A model generated the notes under the pieces. The model did not search any database, was not told the origin of the DNA, and saw nothing but the letters and a program-made list of their open reading frames with translations. Shown in pieces: positions 63,076 to 64,000 of a stretch of DNA of 64,000 bases (position 1 is its first letter; every line of letters starts with the position of its first letter). The DNA lies in the NCBI GenBank assembly GCA_960531495.1, contig OY482861.1, positions 6,090,839 to 6,154,838 of the forward strand, given 5' to 3'. This stretch comes from Zeus faber. Its lineage: Eukaryota > Chordata > Actinopteri > Zeiformes > Zeidae. Position numbers and translations under genes: made by a program.

Positions 63076-64000
63076 CTTCACAGGGTCCAGGATTGGTAAG
63101 CGGTTAATTAATTGTCCCTAACCACCCAACACTGACGCCTTCTCCCACTGACAATATAATAAAGATAACCCCGGCACAGGCTGTAACACTGAGGAATATG
63201 GCACTACAACCAACATGCACTTCTCTTAAAAGGTAAAACGTCAGCTTTTGTGAGGACAAAATACTGTAGCTGTTTGCAGTACAACAGAAACCATTGTCAT
63301 TGGCGAAATGTGGAGGTATATTTTTAAAGCTACATTAAAGCTTTCAAATTATAACATTAGTGGAAATCAATACATTTTGCAGATTAGGCCGACCACACAA
63401 ACACGGAAAGGAAGCCAGAGCAGCAGCTGCTGCACCACATGCAGCTCTGGGATCAATACCTTATCTGTTTAGCACCACTCCTATCTTTCTCCCCGTGTTG
63501 CTGAGCCACAGATTCAGGATAATTTATTGGACGCAGGCTTTACAGGGCTGAGCCCTAATGAGAAAAGCGTGCTCATGTCTTTTTTTCTTCACATAATGTA
63601 CCAGGCATTGTAAATTGAATATGATATGAGTGTCTGCTTCATTATTACTGCTGCTGCTGCTGCCTCAAAGGTCATCCCTGATCCCACGACTTCTGCTTGT
63701 GACCAGGATATTTTAAAAAGAGGGTTCATCTATTAAGAGATTAGATGCATTTCATGAATTTTTTCAAACTTCCCAATGTTCTAACGAAGAAACAAGTATA
63801 TTGTGACTCCAATGCAAACTGTTTTCTGGCACCCCAGTAATTGCATACACTTCTTTTATTTATTGGTATTCAAGCAGTGGTTTCAAACTCAAATGACTTC
63901 TAAGGGGGCCGTGTTGATCTTCAAGGGAAAACAAGCTGCTTTTTTTGGTTTTCCTCCCGCACATTAGTGAATTGCCTGGTGATCCTCTGAGAGAGAACTC
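63076..64000. other. Gene-free stretch to window end
   Basis: A short (CTG)n run lies at 63648-63662. The 63-residue + frame at 63360-63551 has no recognised domain. Confidence 0.4.

Overview
The window looks like teleost fish nuclear DNA. The evidence is very dense long (GT)n/(CA)n microsatellites, many 5'-truncated CR1/L2/Rex1-type LINE ends, a Tc1 and a hAT remnant, several decayed Ty3/Gypsy elements, a tRNA-derived SINE, and one spliced vertebrate gene with canonical GT-AG introns. A Gmr1-type element (the group was first described from Atlantic cod) and the microsatellite load make a gadiform plausible, but that is inference.

Layout: 1-6600 is mostly anonymous DNA with two long GT tracts and one LINE tail. 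6600-15700 is a cluster of related dispersed repeats that share a 12-bp hairpin terminus. I read them as rolling-circle (Helentron-like) transposons; one copy carries a herpesvirus-C76-like protease-type ORF, one carries a clean solo LTR, and two tandem units carry LINE endonuclease pieces. 16600-21300 holds transposon-derived ORF remnants, a Rex1/CR1-like LINE with an intact FADD box, and a 385-bp CTAT tract. 22261-23538 is a complete miniature LTR element with matching target duplications. 24822-27597 is a deleted Gypsy element. 29500-33800 is a nest of LTR-like repeats, a LINE tail split by a MITE, a Gypsy gag, a hAT transposase end and a LINE C-terminus. 35630-36750 is another hairpin-family copy. 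37428-40550 is a Gmr1-like element with integrase upstream of reverse transcriptase. 42600-43620 holds a segment duplicated from 19.5 kb and one possible host exon. 44800-49500 holds a SINE, a possible solo LTR and a LINE. 50319-53057 is a third Gypsy-type element with most of pol deleted.

The one host gene I can support fully is CUTA (CutA divalent-cation tolerance homolog), on the + strand at 54903-60437. It has six exons, a CpG-rich promoter, an antisense LINE in intron 3, and a 122-bp (GT)n tract running directly into the last 3' splice site. No bacterial-type operons, CRISPR arrays, rRNA or functional tRNA genes were seen. All transposon ORFs visible are broken by stops, frameshifts or deletions.
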